This document shows, piece by piece, positions 9,745 to 18,243 of a stretch of 64,000 nt of DNA. Below the pieces are notes generated by a model. The model was not told where the DNA came from, searched no databases, and saw only the letters and a program-made list of their open reading frames with translations. Position numbers and translations under genes: made by a program. The DNA comes from Martinezella rhizogenes (GTDB lineage: Bacteria > Pseudomonadota > Alphaproteobacteria > Rhizobiales > Rhizobiaceae): NCBI RefSeq assembly GCF_027460065.1, contig NZ_JAPYZZ010000001.1, forward strand, positions 702,501 to 766,500, read 5' to 3'. How positions within the stretch are numbered: the stretch's first letter is position 1; every line of letters begins with the position of its first letter.

Positions 9745-10341
9745 ATGGCAGAACGTAAAGGCGAGATTATCCGCAAGACCAACGAAACCTCGGTTTCGGT
9801 GCGCGTGGATATCGACGGCACCGGCAAATCAAAAATTTCCACCGGCGTGGGATTTTTCGACCATATGCTGGACCAGCTCAGCCGCCATTCGCTGATCGAC
9901 ATGGACATCGAAGTTCAGGGCGACCTGCATATCGATGACCACCACACCGTGGAAGATACCGGCATCGCCATCGGCCAGGCAATTGCCAAGGCACTGGGCG
10001 ACCGGCGTGGCATTACCCGTTACGCCTCGCTCGATCTGGCCATGGACGAGACGATGACCAAGGCTGCCGTCGATATTTCCGGCCGGCCCTTCCTTGTGTG
10101 GAACGTCAATTTCTCCGCGCCAAAGATCGGGACTTTCGATACCGAGCTGGTGCGCGAGTTCTTTCAGGCGCTCGCCCAGAATGCCGGCATTACGCTGCAT
10201 ATCCTGAACCATTACGGCGCCAACAACCATCATATCGCCGAAACATGCTTCAAGGCCGTTGCCCGCGTTCTTCGCACGGCAACCGAGATCGACCCCCGGC
10301 AGGCAGGCCGCGTTCCCTCCACAAAGGGCATGCTGGCCTGA
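9745..10341 (+). CDS. hisB: Imidazoleglycerol-phosphate dehydratase
   Basis: Catalyses the sixth step of histidine synthesis. 198 residues from ATG 9745 ([14 protein letters not shown]), monofunctional (no phosphatase domain). Metal-binding His-rich motifs are clear: [29 protein letters not shown] and [13 protein letters not shown]. It is the first gene of the his cluster. A weak purine stretch (CGGAGCGG) precedes the start. Confidence 0.97.
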   Translation: MAERKGEIIRKTNETSVSVRVDIDGTGKSKISTGVGFFDHMLDQLSRHSLIDMDIEVQGDLHIDDHHTVEDTGIAIGQAIAKALGDRRGITRYASLDLAMDETMTKAAVDISGRPFLVWNVNFSAPKIGTFDTELVREFFQALAQNAGITLHILNHYGANNHHIAETCFKAVARVLRTATEIDPRQAGRVPSTKGMLA

Positions 10342-10363
10342 CGCCAAAGCTGTCAGGAAGCCC

Positions 10364-10858
10364 ATGACAAGCTATCTCGTTCTGGAAGCCCCCAACGGGC
10401 CGGACAGGGACCATAAGACGACCCGCTTCATTGCAGACCGTTTCGTCTGGCTGGCACTGCTTGCGCCTTGGTTATGGCTTGCCGTGAACCGGCTGTGGTT
10501 GGCGACCACCATCGTTGTCATCGCGCTCGTTCTTGCCGGGCAGGCCTCGATATTAGCCGGATTCGAACCTGTCGGCATTCTCTGCAATTTCGCCATCGGG
10601 CTTATCACGGCGCTGGAGGGACGCGATTTTCTCGTCCGGCACCTGATCCGCAAAGGCTGGACCCTGACCTCAGTCGTTTCCGCCCCTGATCTTTCGAGCG
10701 CGGAAGACATATATTTCTCCAGTCTCTCCGAAAACGCCGACAAGGCGGAACAGTTGTCCCAGCCGGTCTGGACCACTTCGCCGCAAAAAAGCGGCGGCAA
10801 AAACTTCGTCGACGATCCCGCCGGATCGTTTCTTTTCGACTTGAATGGAAGGCGCTGA
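10364..10858 (+). CDS. DUF2628 family membrane protein
   Basis: A 164-residue protein of unknown function from ATG 10364 ([10 protein letters not shown]). Hydrophobic segments at about residues 26-45 and 46-65, with a third around 70-85, suggest an inner-membrane protein. The C-terminal ~70 residues are hydrophilic. The sequence matches the DUF2628 family. It starts 22 bp after hisB and its stop falls 1 bp before the hisH start, so it is embedded in the histidine operon. No catalytic motif is visible and a role in histidine synthesis is not implied by the sequence. Confidence 0.8.
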   Translation: MTSYLVLEAPNGPDRDHKTTRFIADRFVWLALLAPWLWLAVNRLWLATTIVVIALVLAGQASILAGFEPVGILCNFAIGLITALEGRDFLVRHLIRKGWTLTSVVSAPDLSSAEDIYFSSLSENADKAEQLSQPVWTTSPQKSGGKNFVDDPAGSFLFDLNGRR

Positions 10859-10859
10859 C

Positions 10860-11510
10860 ATGCGTGTCGCGATTATCGACTACGGTTCGGGCAATTTGCG
10901 TTCGGCCACCAAAGCTTTCGAGCGTGCCGCCCGCGAGGCTGGCATCGACGCAACCATCGATCTGACGGACAGGCCGGATCATGTTGCGTCCGCAGACCGC
11001 ATCGTGCTGCCTGGCGTCGGCGCCTATGCGGATTGCCGCGCCGGTCTAGATGCCGTCCCCGGCATGCATGAGGCGCTTGTCGAAGCCGTGGAGAAAAAAG
11101 CGCACCCCTTTCTCGGCATCTGCGTCGGCATGCAGCTCATGTCCTCGCGCGGGCTGGAAAAGACCGTCAGTACCGGGCTCGGCTGGATCGAAGGTGACGT
11201 TGTTGAAATGACGCCATCCGATCCCAGCCTCAAGATCCCGCAGATCGGCTGGAACACGCTTGAAATTCGCCACGCCCACCCGCTGTTCGACGGCATCAAG
11301 ACCGGCGCGGATGGGCTGCATGCTTATTTCGTGCATTCCTATCATCTGGCGGCCAAGCACTCGACTGACGTCATCGCCACCACCAATTACGGTGGCGCCA
11401 TGACGGCTTTCGTCGGCCGTGACAACATTGCGGGCGCACAGTTCCATCCGGAAAAGAGCCAGACACTCGGCCTCGCCCTGATTTCCAATTTCCTGCGCTG
11501 GAAGCCCTGA
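10860..11510 (+). CDS. hisH: Imidazole glycerol phosphate synthase, glutaminase subunit
   Basis: Supplies ammonia from glutamine to HisF. 216 residues from ATG 10860 ([13 protein letters not shown]). Class I amidotransferase triad: Cys in GICVGMQL, and His and Glu in FHPEKSQ. Upstream GGAAGGCG serves as the ribosome binding site. It is followed directly by hisA (stop 11510, start 11512). Confidence 0.97.
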   Translation: MRVAIIDYGSGNLRSATKAFERAAREAGIDATIDLTDRPDHVASADRIVLPGVGAYADCRAGLDAVPGMHEALVEAVEKKAHPFLGICVGMQLMSSRGLEKTVSTGLGWIEGDVVEMTPSDPSLKIPQIGWNTLEIRHAHPLFDGIKTGADGLHAYFVHSYHLAAKHSTDVIATTNYGGAMTAFVGRDNIAGAQFHPEKSQTLGLALISNFLRWKP

Positions 11511-11511
11511 C

Positions 11512-12255
11512 ATGATTCTTTTTCCCGCAATCGATCTCAAGGACGGTGAGTGCGTTCGCCTGAAACTCGGCGATATGGACCAGGCCACCGTATACAACAC
11601 CGACCCCGGCGCGCAGGCGAAGGCCTTCGAGGACCAAGGGTTTGAATGGCTGCATGTGGTTGATCTCAACGGCGCCTTTGCCGGAGAAACGGTCAATGGC
11701 GCGGCGGTCGATGCCATTCTCAAAGCCACGAAAAACCCGGTGCAGCTGGGCGGTGGCATTCGCACGCTCGATCATATCGAGGCCTGGCTGAGCCGCGGGC
11801 TTGCCCGTGTCATTCTCGGCACCGTGGCAGTGCGCGATCCGGTTCTGGTCATCGAAGCCTGCAAGCGTTTTCCCGGCCAGGTCGCCGTCGGCATCGATGC
11901 CAAGGGCGGCAAGGTTGCCGTGGAAGGCTGGGCGGAAGCCTCCGAACTCGGCGTCATCGAACTCGCCGGGCGCTTTGAAGGTGCCGGCGTTGCCGCCATC
12001 ATCTATACCGATATCGATCGTGACGGCATTCTGGCCGGCATCAACTGGGCCTCGACGCTGGAACTGGCCGAAGCCGTGTCGATCCCTGTCATCGCTTCCG
12101 GCGGCCTTGCCTCTATCGATGACATCAAGCGCATGCTCCAGCCAGATGCCGCAAAGCTAGAGGGTGCGATTTCAGGCCGCGCGCTTTATGACGGCCGCAT
12201 CGACCCCGCCGAGGCGCTCGCCCTCATCAAGGCCGCGAAGGAGGTACGCGCATGA
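11512..12255 (+). CDS. hisA: ProFAR isomerase
   Basis: 1-(5-phosphoribosyl)-5-[(5-phosphoribosylamino)methylideneamino]imidazole-4-carboxamide isomerase, 247 residues, a TIM barrel. The N-terminal catalytic Asp is in [15 protein letters not shown]; the second half carries [15 protein letters not shown] and IASGGLAS. It overlaps hisF by 4 bp (ATGA). Confidence 0.97.
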   Translation: MILFPAIDLKDGECVRLKLGDMDQATVYNTDPGAQAKAFEDQGFEWLHVVDLNGAFAGETVNGAAVDAILKATKNPVQLGGGIRTLDHIEAWLSRGLARVILGTVAVRDPVLVIEACKRFPGQVAVGIDAKGGKVAVEGWAEASELGVIELAGRFEGAGVAAIIYTDIDRDGILAGINWASTLELAEAVSIPVIASGGLASIDDIKRMLQPDAAKLEGAISGRALYDGRIDPAEALALIKAAKEVRA

Positions 12256-13028
12256 CCCTCAAAGCCCGCATTATTCCCTGCCTCGATGTGAAAGACGGAC
12301 GTGTCGTCAAGGGCGTGAACTTCGTCGACCTGATCGATGCCGGTGACCCGGTCGAGGCGGCGAAAGCCTATGATGCGGCGGGAGCGGATGAACTCTGCTT
12401 TCTCGACATCACAGCCTCCTCGGACAATCGCGACACCATTTTCGATGTCGTCTCGCGCACTGCCGATCATTGCTTCATGCCGGTGACGGTCGGTGGCGGG
12501 GTTCGGAGCGTTGCGGATATTCGCAAGCTGCTTCTTTGCGGTGCGGACAAGGTCTCGATCAACTCCGCAGCTGTCAAGGATCCCGATTTCGTTGCGCAGG
12601 CGGCCGACAAGTTCGGCAACCAGTGCATCGTCGTTTCCATCGACGCCAAGCGGGTTTCGAAAGATGGCGAAGCCGGCCGTTGGGAAATCTTCACCCATGG
12701 CGGACGCCAGCCGACCGGCATCGATGCCGTGGAATTCGCCATCAAGATGGTCGAGCGCGGTGCCGGTGAATTGCTCGTCACCTCGATGGATCGTGACGGC
12801 ACCAAAAGCGGATATGATATCGGCCTGACGCGCAGCATTGCCGATCAGGTTCGCGTGCCCGTCATCGCCTCGGGCGGTGTCGGCACGCTTGATGATCTGG
12901 TGGCAGGCGTTCGTGATGGCCATGCGACGGCGGTGCTTGCCGCTTCCATCTTCCACTTCGGCACCTATTCGATCGGCGAAGCCAAGAGCTATATGGCCGA
13001 ACATGGCATCGCCATGCGTCTCGACTGA
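12252..13028 (+). CDS. hisF: Imidazole glycerol phosphate synthase, cyclase subunit
   Basis: 258 residues, a TIM barrel partner of HisH. The N-terminus [19 protein letters not shown] contains the first catalytic Asp; [15 protein letters not shown] contains the second. PVIASGGVG is the phosphate-binding loop. Its start overlaps hisA and hisE follows 15 bp downstream. Confidence 0.98.
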   Translation: MTLKARIIPCLDVKDGRVVKGVNFVDLIDAGDPVEAAKAYDAAGADELCFLDITASSDNRDTIFDVVSRTADHCFMPVTVGGGVRSVADIRKLLLCGADKVSINSAAVKDPDFVAQAADKFGNQCIVVSIDAKRVSKDGEAGRWEIFTHGGRQPTGIDAVEFAIKMVERGAGELLVTSMDRDGTKSGYDIGLTRSIADQVRVPVIASGGVGTLDDLVAGVRDGHATAVLAASIFHFGTYSIGEAKSYMAEHGIAMRLD

Positions 13029-13043
13029 TTGCAGGAACATCTC

Positions 13044-13367
13044 ATGAGCGCATTTTCCCTTTCCGATCTGGAATGCATCGTCGCGAAGCGTGCCGCTGCA
13101 TCGCCTGATGAATCCTGGACGGCCAAGCTGGTTGCTGCCGGCCAAGAGCGCGCAGCAAAGAAGCTGGGTGAAGAAGCGGTTGAAGCTGTCATCGCTGCCA
13201 TCGCGCAGGATCATGACGGACTTAAAAATGAAGCGGCCGACCTGCTTTACCATTTGTTGGTGGTGCTGAAGATCGCCGACATTCCCTTGAGCGACGTTTT
13301 TGCCGAACTGGAGCGCCGCACAGGTCAGACCGGCCTTGCGGAAAAGGCGGCGAGGCCGACAGCATGA
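13044..13367 (+). CDS. hisE: Phosphoribosyl-ATP pyrophosphatase
   Basis: 107 residues from ATG 13044 ([16 protein letters not shown]); the upstream in-frame ATG at 13029 lacks a ribosome binding site and family similarity. The all-alpha MazG-type motif [18 protein letters not shown]...[14 protein letters not shown] binds Mg and the substrate. It hydrolyses phosphoribosyl-ATP, the second step of histidine synthesis; HisI is separate and not in this window. Overlaps coaA by 4 bp. Confidence 0.95.
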   Translation: MSAFSLSDLECIVAKRAAASPDESWTAKLVAAGQERAAKKLGEEAVEAVIAAIAQDHDGLKNEAADLLYHLLVVLKIADIPLSDVFAELERRTGQTGLAEKAARPTA

Positions 13368-14365
13368 AGATCGAGGCAGGCAGCGGGGAGAGAGGCATGC
13401 CAGGCACACTCGATCATTTCCGACCGGATGAATATTCGCCCTACCACTTCTTCAGCTCAGAAGAATGGGCGAAGTTTCGCGCCGATACGCCACTGACGCT
13501 GTCCGCAGACGAGGTCAAAAGGCTACGTTCGCTGGACGACCCGATCGATCTCGACGAGGTGCGGCGCATCTACCTGTCGTTGTCGCGCCTCCTGTCATCG
13601 CATGTGGAAGCGTCGCAACTGCTGTTCGAACAGCGCAACCGCTTTCTGAATATGGGGGATGTCAACAAGACGCCTTTCGTCATCGGCATTGCCGGATCGG
13701 TTGCCGTTGGCAAATCGACGACAGCGCGTATCCTGAAAGAGCTTCTGGCCCGCTGGCCATCCAGCCCGAAGGTCGATCTCATCACGACAGACGGATTTCT
13801 TTATCCGAACGAAGTGCTGCGGCGCGAAAACCTGATGGAGCGAAAGGGCTTTCCCGAAAGCTACGATATCGGCGCGTTGCTGCGTTTTCTTTCGGCGATC
13901 AAGGCGGGCCAGCCGAATGTGAAGGCGCCGCGTTATTCGCACCTGACCTATGACGTGCTGCCGAACGAATTCACCGTCATCGACCAGCCGGATATCCTGA
14001 TCTTCGAAGGCATCAACGTGCTGCAATCCCGTGACCTTCCGGCGGGCGGGCGCATCGTGCCGATCGTTTCCGACTTCTTCGATTTCTCGATCTATATCGA
14101 TGCCGATGAGGACTTCATTCACAACTGGTATGTGAACCGGTTCATGAATCTGCGGCAAACCGCCTTCCGCGACCCGAATTCATTCTTCAACCGTTATGCG
14201 TCTATCAGTGAAGAGGCGGCGCTCAGCATTGCCGAAGGGCTCTGGCAGAACATTAACCTGAAAAACCTGCGCCAAAACATTGTGCCAACACGCCCGCGTG
14301 CGGATCTTATTCTGCGCAAGGGGGAGAACCACCTGATCGATACGGTGGCGCTCCGCAAATTATAA
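13364..14365 (+). CDS. coaA: Pantothenate kinase (type I)
   Basis: First step of CoA synthesis. 333 residues from ATG 13364, which overlaps the hisE stop (ATGA). ATG 13397 (MPGTLDHF) is a plausible shorter start, as the first 11 residues are not family-like. The P-loop [17 protein letters not shown] and the strings [25 protein letters not shown] and FEGINVLQ identify a bacterial type I enzyme. It closes the his operon and is followed at once by a GC hairpin. Confidence 0.95.
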   Translation: MKIEAGSGERGMPGTLDHFRPDEYSPYHFFSSEEWAKFRADTPLTLSADEVKRLRSLDDPIDLDEVRRIYLSLSRLLSSHVEASQLLFEQRNRFLNMGDVNKTPFVIGIAGSVAVGKSTTARILKELLARWPSSPKVDLITTDGFLYPNEVLRRENLMERKGFPESYDIGALLRFLSAIKAGQPNVKAPRYSHLTYDVLPNEFTVIDQPDILIFEGINVLQSRDLPAGGRIVPIVSDFFDFSIYIDADEDFIHNWYVNRFMNLRQTAFRDPNSFFNRYASISEEAALSIAEGLWQNINLKNLRQNIVPTRPRADLILRKGENHLIDTVALRKL

Positions 14366-14389
14366 GAGACGCCGCGCAAACGGCGTCTC
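14366..14389. terminator. GC hairpin between convergent coaA and the LysM gene
   Basis: A perfect 9-bp stem, GAGACGCCG (14366-14374) and CGGCGTCTC (14381-14389), with a 6-nt loop, starts at the base after the coaA stop. There is no T-tract on either side, so termination here is plausible but not certain. Confidence 0.5.
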
Positions 14390-14408
14390 ATCGAACCGGT
14401 GAAGTCTG

Positions 14409-14861
14409 TTATTGGGCAAGCTCAGGAATGCGCAGCACCTGGCCGGGATAGATTTTATCGGGATGGGTCAGCATCGGCTTGTTGGCTTCGAAGATAATAT
14501 TGTTCTTCGCGCCATTGGCCTTGCCATATTGGGCTTCCGCAATCTTCCAGAGGTTGTCGCCCTTCTTGACGGTGTAAAGGACGGGTTCCTTTGCCGGCGC
14601 TTCGGCCACTGTCAACTCGCCGGCCTCGACCTTGGAAATGCCCAGCGTATTGCCGACCGCAATCACCGCCTTTTCGAAAATCGACTGATCGGCCACTTCG
14701 CCCTTCAGGACGACCTTGTCGTCCACCACCTCGACCTGAACCTTGTCCGTGCCGAGATCGTGGGAAGCGAGTTCCTTCTTCACCGCTTCGACATCAGGGG
14801 TATCGTCCCCGCCGATACCAAGCTTCTTTCCCGCTTCCTTGATGAAATTGAACAGACCCAT
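14409..14861 (-). CDS. kbp: BON-LysM domain protein (Kbp/YgaU family)
   Basis: 150 residues from ATG 14861, with a strong GGAGGG ribosome binding site. A BON domain spans about residues 22-90 (VEVVDDKVVLKGEVADQS). A C-terminal LysM domain covers 97-148 (YTVKKGDNLWKIAEAQYG...YPGQVLRIPELAQ). There is no signal peptide. The E. coli homologue Kbp/YgaU is a cytoplasmic K+-binding protein, so the LysM part need not mean peptidoglycan binding. It is monocistronic and convergent with coaA. Confidence 0.9.
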   Translation of the reverse strand: MGLFNFIKEAGKKLGIGGDDTPDVEAVKKELASHDLGTDKVQVEVVDDKVVLKGEVADQSIFEKAVIAVGNTLGISKVEAGELTVAEAPAKEPVLYTVKKGDNLWKIAEAQYGKANGAKNNIIFEANKPMLTHPDKIYPGQVLRIPELAQ

Positions 14862-14947
14862 AGCACCCTCCTTGGTTGTAGGGAGAATTACCAGACGATA
14901 TTTGAAGCTCTATGACAAGGGCGAAACATTTCTCGCCAAGCCGGGGC

Positions 14948-15382
14948 CTAATCGCCCGAGGGCTTGCCACGCATTTTCTTGATATCGGAACGACCGGATT
15001 TTGCCTTGAGGCGGCGTTCGACGGATCCCTTGGTGGGTTTGGTGGCCTTTCGCATCGGCGGCGGCGGGGCGGCAGCTTCCAGGATCAGCTCCTTCAGCCG
15101 CTCGCGCGCATCCTCGCGATTGCGCTCCTGACTTCGAAACCGGCTGGCCTCGATCATCAGCACGCCCTCTTTCGAAACGCGCCGACCGCCAAGCCTGATA
15201 GCATTGACCTTTACCCGATCCGAGAGGGACGGTGAATTGGCGATGTCGAAAAACAGCTGAACCGCCGTCGAGACCTTGTTGACGTTCTGGCCGCCCGGTC
15301 CTCCGGCCAGCACGAATTGCTCCGTCAGCTCCCAGCCGGCGATGGTGATACGGTTGCTGATGTAAAGCGGGTCGCTGGCCAT
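14948..15382 (-). CDS. arfB: Peptidyl-tRNA hydrolase ArfB (ribosome rescue)
   Basis: Releases peptides from ribosomes stalled without a stop codon. 144 residues from ATG 15382 (MASDPLYISN), chosen for the GGAGAAAG upstream; the frame extends to 15409. The GGQ motif is at residues 30-32 within LAGGPGGQNVNKVSTAVQL. The C-terminus is a positively charged tail (RKATKPTKGSVERRLKAKSGRSDIKKMRGK) of the kind that enters the mRNA channel in ArfB. The lack of a codon-recognition domain separates it from RF1/RF2. Confidence 0.93.
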   Translation of the reverse strand: MASDPLYISNRITIAGWELTEQFVLAGGPGGQNVNKVSTAVQLFFDIANSPSLSDRVKVNAIRLGGRRVSKEGVLMIEASRFRSQERNREDARERLKELILEAAAPPPPMRKATKPTKGSVERRLKAKSGRSDIKKMRGKPSGD

Positions 15383-15452
15383 GATCTTTCTCCGCGCCGG
15401 TGATGCCACAGAACGCGAAAAATGAAAACAGCGGACAAAATGAAAGAACCCG

Positions 15453-15481
15453 ACAAAAAGAAACCCGGCACTGGGCCGGGT
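15453..15481 (-). terminator. pckA: Terminator of pckA
   Basis: Stem ACCCGGC (15463-15469) with GCCGGGT (15475-15481) and a 5-nt loop. Read leftwards it is followed by TTTCTTTTTG. It lies 29 bp after the pckA stop. Confidence 0.85.
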
Positions 15482-15509
15482 CCCCTCCTCCTCACGAATG
15501 AGGCTTTAA

Positions 15510-17120
15510 TCATTCAGCCGCGAGCAGAAGTCCCGGGGCTGCGTCGCGAACCTTGCTGTCGACGTGATCTTCGAACTTGGTGAAGTTCGAAACGAACATC
15601 GATACCAGCTTCTTCGCCTGCGCGTCGTAAGCTGCGCCATCGGCCCAGGTGGAACGCGGATCGAGGATCGCACCATCGACACCGTCGAGCGACAGCGGCA
15701 CGGCGAAACCGAAATTCGCGTCGGTGCGGAATTGCGCATTCTTCAGATCGCCGGTCAGTGCAGCGGTCAGAAGCGCGCGTGTCGCCTTGATGGGCATGCG
15801 CTTGCCGATGCCATAGGCACCACCGGTCCAGCCGGTATTGACCAGCCAGCAGTCAACGCCGCGCTTGCCGATCAGCTCGCGCAGCAGGTTGCCGTATTCC
15901 GCCGGGTGGCGCGGCATGAAGGGTGCGCCGAAGCAGGTGGAGAAGGTGGCTTCCGGCTCGGTCACGCCCTTTTCCGTGCCGGCAACCTTTGCGGTGTAGC
16001 CGGAGAGGAAGTGGTACATGGCCTGTTCCGGCGTCAGACGCGCGATCGGCGGCAGCACGCCGAAGGCATCCGCCGTCAGCATGATGATCGTCTTCGGATG
16101 GCCGGCAATGCCCGTTTCCGACGCATTCGGAATGAAGTGCAGCGGATAGGCGCTACGGGTGTTTTCCGTCAGCGAATTGTCGTTGAAATCAGGGACGCGG
16201 CTTTCATCCAGCACGACGTTTTCGAGAACCGTGCCGAAACGATTGGTCGCGGCGTAAATTTCCGGCTCGGCCTCGGACGAAAGCTTGATCGCCTTGGCAT
16301 AACAGCCGCCTTCGAAATTGAAGATGCCGTGTTCGCCCCAGCCATGTTCGTCATCGCCGATCAGCGTGCGTGCCGGGTCGGCGGAGAGCGTGGTCTTGCC
16401 GGTGCCGGAGAGGCCGAAGAACACGGCGGAATCACCTTCAGGACCGACATTGGCGGAGCAATGCATCGGCATCACGCCTTTGGCCGGCAGCAGGTAGTTC
16501 AGCACCGTGAAGACCGACTTCTTGTTTTCGCCGGCATAGGACGTGCCGCCGATGAGCACGAGGCCGTTAGTCAGATCGCAGGCAATGACGGTTTCCGAAC
16601 GCACGCCGTGACGGGCCGGATCGGCCTTGAAGCTTGGCAGGTTGATGATGGTGAGCTTCTGGCTGAAGCCCGAAAGCGTCTCCCGCTTCGGCCGGATCAG
16701 CAGATTGCGGATGAACAGCGAATGCCAGGCAAGCTCGGTGACGACGCGGGTCGGCAGCGCATTTTCCTCATCGGCGCCGCCGATCAGGTCCTGCACGTAA
16801 AGCGTCTTGCCGGCGGCATGGGCCAGCATGTCCTGCCGCAGCAGCTCGAAATTTTCCGGCGACAGCGGCTTGTTGTTGTCCCACCAGATTGTGTTCTCGG
16901 TGGAAGCATCACGAACGACGAATTTGTCCTTCGGCGAGCGGCCCGTATGCTGGCCGGTGACGGCACGCAGCGCACCATCGATGGTCAGTTCGGCTTCACC
17001 GTTGCGGATAGCGTGTTCGTATAATTCGCTCTCGTTGAGGTTATAAAAGACGCGGGAGGCCTCGCCCAGTCCGAGTTCCGCAACTCCATTGGCAGGATTA
17101 TGAACCCCAAGCTCGTTCAT
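15510..17120 (-). CDS. pckA: Phosphoenolpyruvate carboxykinase (ATP)
   Basis: Converts oxaloacetate to PEP, the entry step of gluconeogenesis from TCA intermediates. 536 residues from ATG 17120 ([12 protein letters not shown]). The frame to 17195 is not family-like. Kinase motif [13 protein letters not shown], metal and substrate region [23 protein letters not shown], and [11 protein letters not shown] identify the ATP-type enzyme. It is divergent from chvI-chvG across a 338-bp region. In Agrobacterium pckA is known as an acid-induced gene tied to this locus, so shared regulation by ChvI is plausible. Confidence 0.97.
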   Translation of the reverse strand: MNELGVHNPANGVAELGLGEASRVFYNLNESELYEHAIRNGEAELTIDGALRAVTGQHTGRSPKDKFVVRDASTENTIWWDNNKPLSPENFELLRQDMLAHAAGKTLYVQDLIGGADEENALPTRVVTELAWHSLFIRNLLIRPKRETLSGFSQKLTIINLPSFKADPARHGVRSETVIACDLTNGLVLIGGTSYAGENKKSVFTVLNYLLPAKGVMPMHCSANVGPEGDSAVFFGLSGTGKTTLSADPARTLIGDDEHGWGEHGIFNFEGGCYAKAIKLSSEAEPEIYAATNRFGTVLENVVLDESRVPDFNDNSLTENTRSAYPLHFIPNASETGIAGHPKTIIMLTADAFGVLPPIARLTPEQAMYHFLSGYTAKVAGTEKGVTEPEATFSTCFGAPFMPRHPAEYGNLLRELIGKRGVDCWLVNTGWTGGAYGIGKRMPIKATRALLTAALTGDLKNAQFRTDANFGFAVPLSLDGVDGAILDPRSTWADGAAYDAQAKKLVSMFVSNFTKFEDHVDSKVRDAAPGLLLAAE

Positions 17121-17236
17121 GACGCGTTCCTTGTTAATGACGATAAGGCCGTTGAAATTTTCACGGAAAATACGTGGCAGCTTTTGGAAACGCAAGAGCC
17201 TGACCTTAAAAAACTTAGTGATTTCAATATATTAAT

Positions 17237-17268
17237 CGATTTAAAAGATTTTATTTCTTTTTAAATCG
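17237..17268. repeat. Inverted repeat in the pckA promoter region
   Basis: Arms CGATTTAAAA and TTTTAAATCG are exact reverse complements, 12 bp apart, extended by one wobble and one more pair. It lies about 120 bp upstream of the pckA start and could be an operator or a structured leader. Confidence 0.5.
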
Positions 17269-17314
17269 GTTGAAGACGCATTAAAATCCATCCGCGGCCT
17301 TTTTACGAAATCCT

Positions 17315-17350
17315 CTCGCCACACCCCCGCGATTTCGGGGCGAGTTTTCC
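17315..17350 (+). terminator. Terminator-like hairpin upstream of chvI
   Basis: Inner stem CCCCG (17325-17329) with CGGGG (17336-17340), and outer stem CTCG (17315-17318) with CGAG (17341-17344), then TTTTCCTTT on the plus strand. It is 110 bp before the chvI start, so it could end a short transcript or act as a leader attenuator. Confidence 0.4.
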
Positions 17351-17458
17351 TTTGCCACAATTTGTTCCACCTTTATACTCAAGAGAGTGGCTCGCGGCGC
17401 ACAACCTGGCTGGGTGAATGTCGGGAGTTACGAGAAAATGACGATGGAGACCAACTAC

Positions 17459-18187
17459 ATGCAGACGATCGCGCTTGTCGACGATGACCGGAATATTCTC
17501 ACTTCGGTATCGATCGCGCTCGAAGCCGAAGGCTACCGGGTCGAAACGTATACGGACGGCGCCTCCGCGCTTGACGGGTTGATCGCCCGTCCGCCGCAGC
17601 TCGCCATTTTCGATATTAAGATGCCCCGCATGGACGGCATGGAGCTTTTGCGGCGCCTTCGCCAGAAGTCGGATATTCCCGTTATCTTCCTCACCTCGAA
17701 GGATGAGGAGATCGACGAATTGTTCGGCCTGAAGATGGGTGCCGACGATTTCATCACAAAACCCTTTTCGCAGCGCCTTCTGGTGGAGCGCGTCAAGGCC
17801 ATCCTGCGCCGCGCCAGCAGCCGTGACGCCTCCCCTGTGGCCGGCGGCGGCACGCTGAAACCGACCGCGGACCAGCAGGCGCGCACGCTGGAGCGCGGGC
17901 AACTGGCCATGGACCAGGAACGCCACACCTGCACCTGGAAGGGCGAACCGGTCACGCTCACCGTCACCGAATTCCTCATCCTGCATTCGCTTGCACAGAG
18001 GCCGGGCGTGGTGAAAAGCCGCGACGCGCTGATGGACGCCGCCTATGACGAACAGGTCTATGTGGACGATCGCACCATCGACAGCCACATCAAGCGTCTT
18101 CGCAAGAAGTTCAAACTGGTCGATGGCGACTTCGATATGATTGAAACGCTTTATGGCGTAGGATATCGCTTCCGCGAAGCGGCTTGA
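17459..18187 (+). CDS. chvI: Response regulator ChvI
   Basis: OmpR/PhoB-type regulator, 242 residues from ATG 17459 ([12 protein letters not shown]); ATG 17438 ([11 protein letters not shown]) is an alternative. Receiver domain: Asp8-10 acidic pocket, phospho-acceptor Asp52 in [11 protein letters not shown], and Lys in FITKPF. C-terminal winged helix: [32 protein letters not shown]. With ChvG it controls acid response, envelope and virulence functions in Agrobacterium and is needed for symbiosis in Sinorhizobium (as ChvI/ExoS). chvG follows 56 bp downstream. Confidence 0.96.
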   Translation: MQTIALVDDDRNILTSVSIALEAEGYRVETYTDGASALDGLIARPPQLAIFDIKMPRMDGMELLRRLRQKSDIPVIFLTSKDEEIDELFGLKMGADDFITKPFSQRLLVERVKAILRRASSRDASPVAGGGTLKPTADQQARTLERGQLAMDQERHTCTWKGEPVTLTVTEFLILHSLAQRPGVVKSRDALMDAAYDEQVYVDDRTIDSHIKRLRKKFKLVDGDFDMIETLYGVGYRFREAA

Positions 18188-18210
18188 AGAAGCCGACTCA
18201 AGCAGAAGGG

Positions 18211-18229
18211 ACCGCCCGAACCGGGCGGT
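18211..18229 (+). other. Strong hairpin between chvI and the chvG ribosome binding site
   Basis: ACCGCCCG and CGGGCGGT form a perfect 8-bp stem with a 3-nt loop, 14 bp before the chvG start and touching its GAGGA ribosome binding site. There is no T-tract, so it is more likely to affect translation or mRNA ends than to terminate. Confidence 0.55.
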
Positions 18230-18243
18230 GAGGAATTTAATAC

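Larger units (their letters stand above)
17121..17458. promoter_or_regulatory. Divergent pckA / chvI regulatory region
   Basis: 338 bp without a credible gene. The pckA-side half is very A+T rich and carries a 10-bp inverted repeat, CGATTTAAAA (17237-17246) and TTTTAAATCG (17259-17268). The chvI-side half is G+C rich and carries a terminator-like hairpin at 17315-17348. No promoter hexamers were assigned with confidence. Confidence 0.6.
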
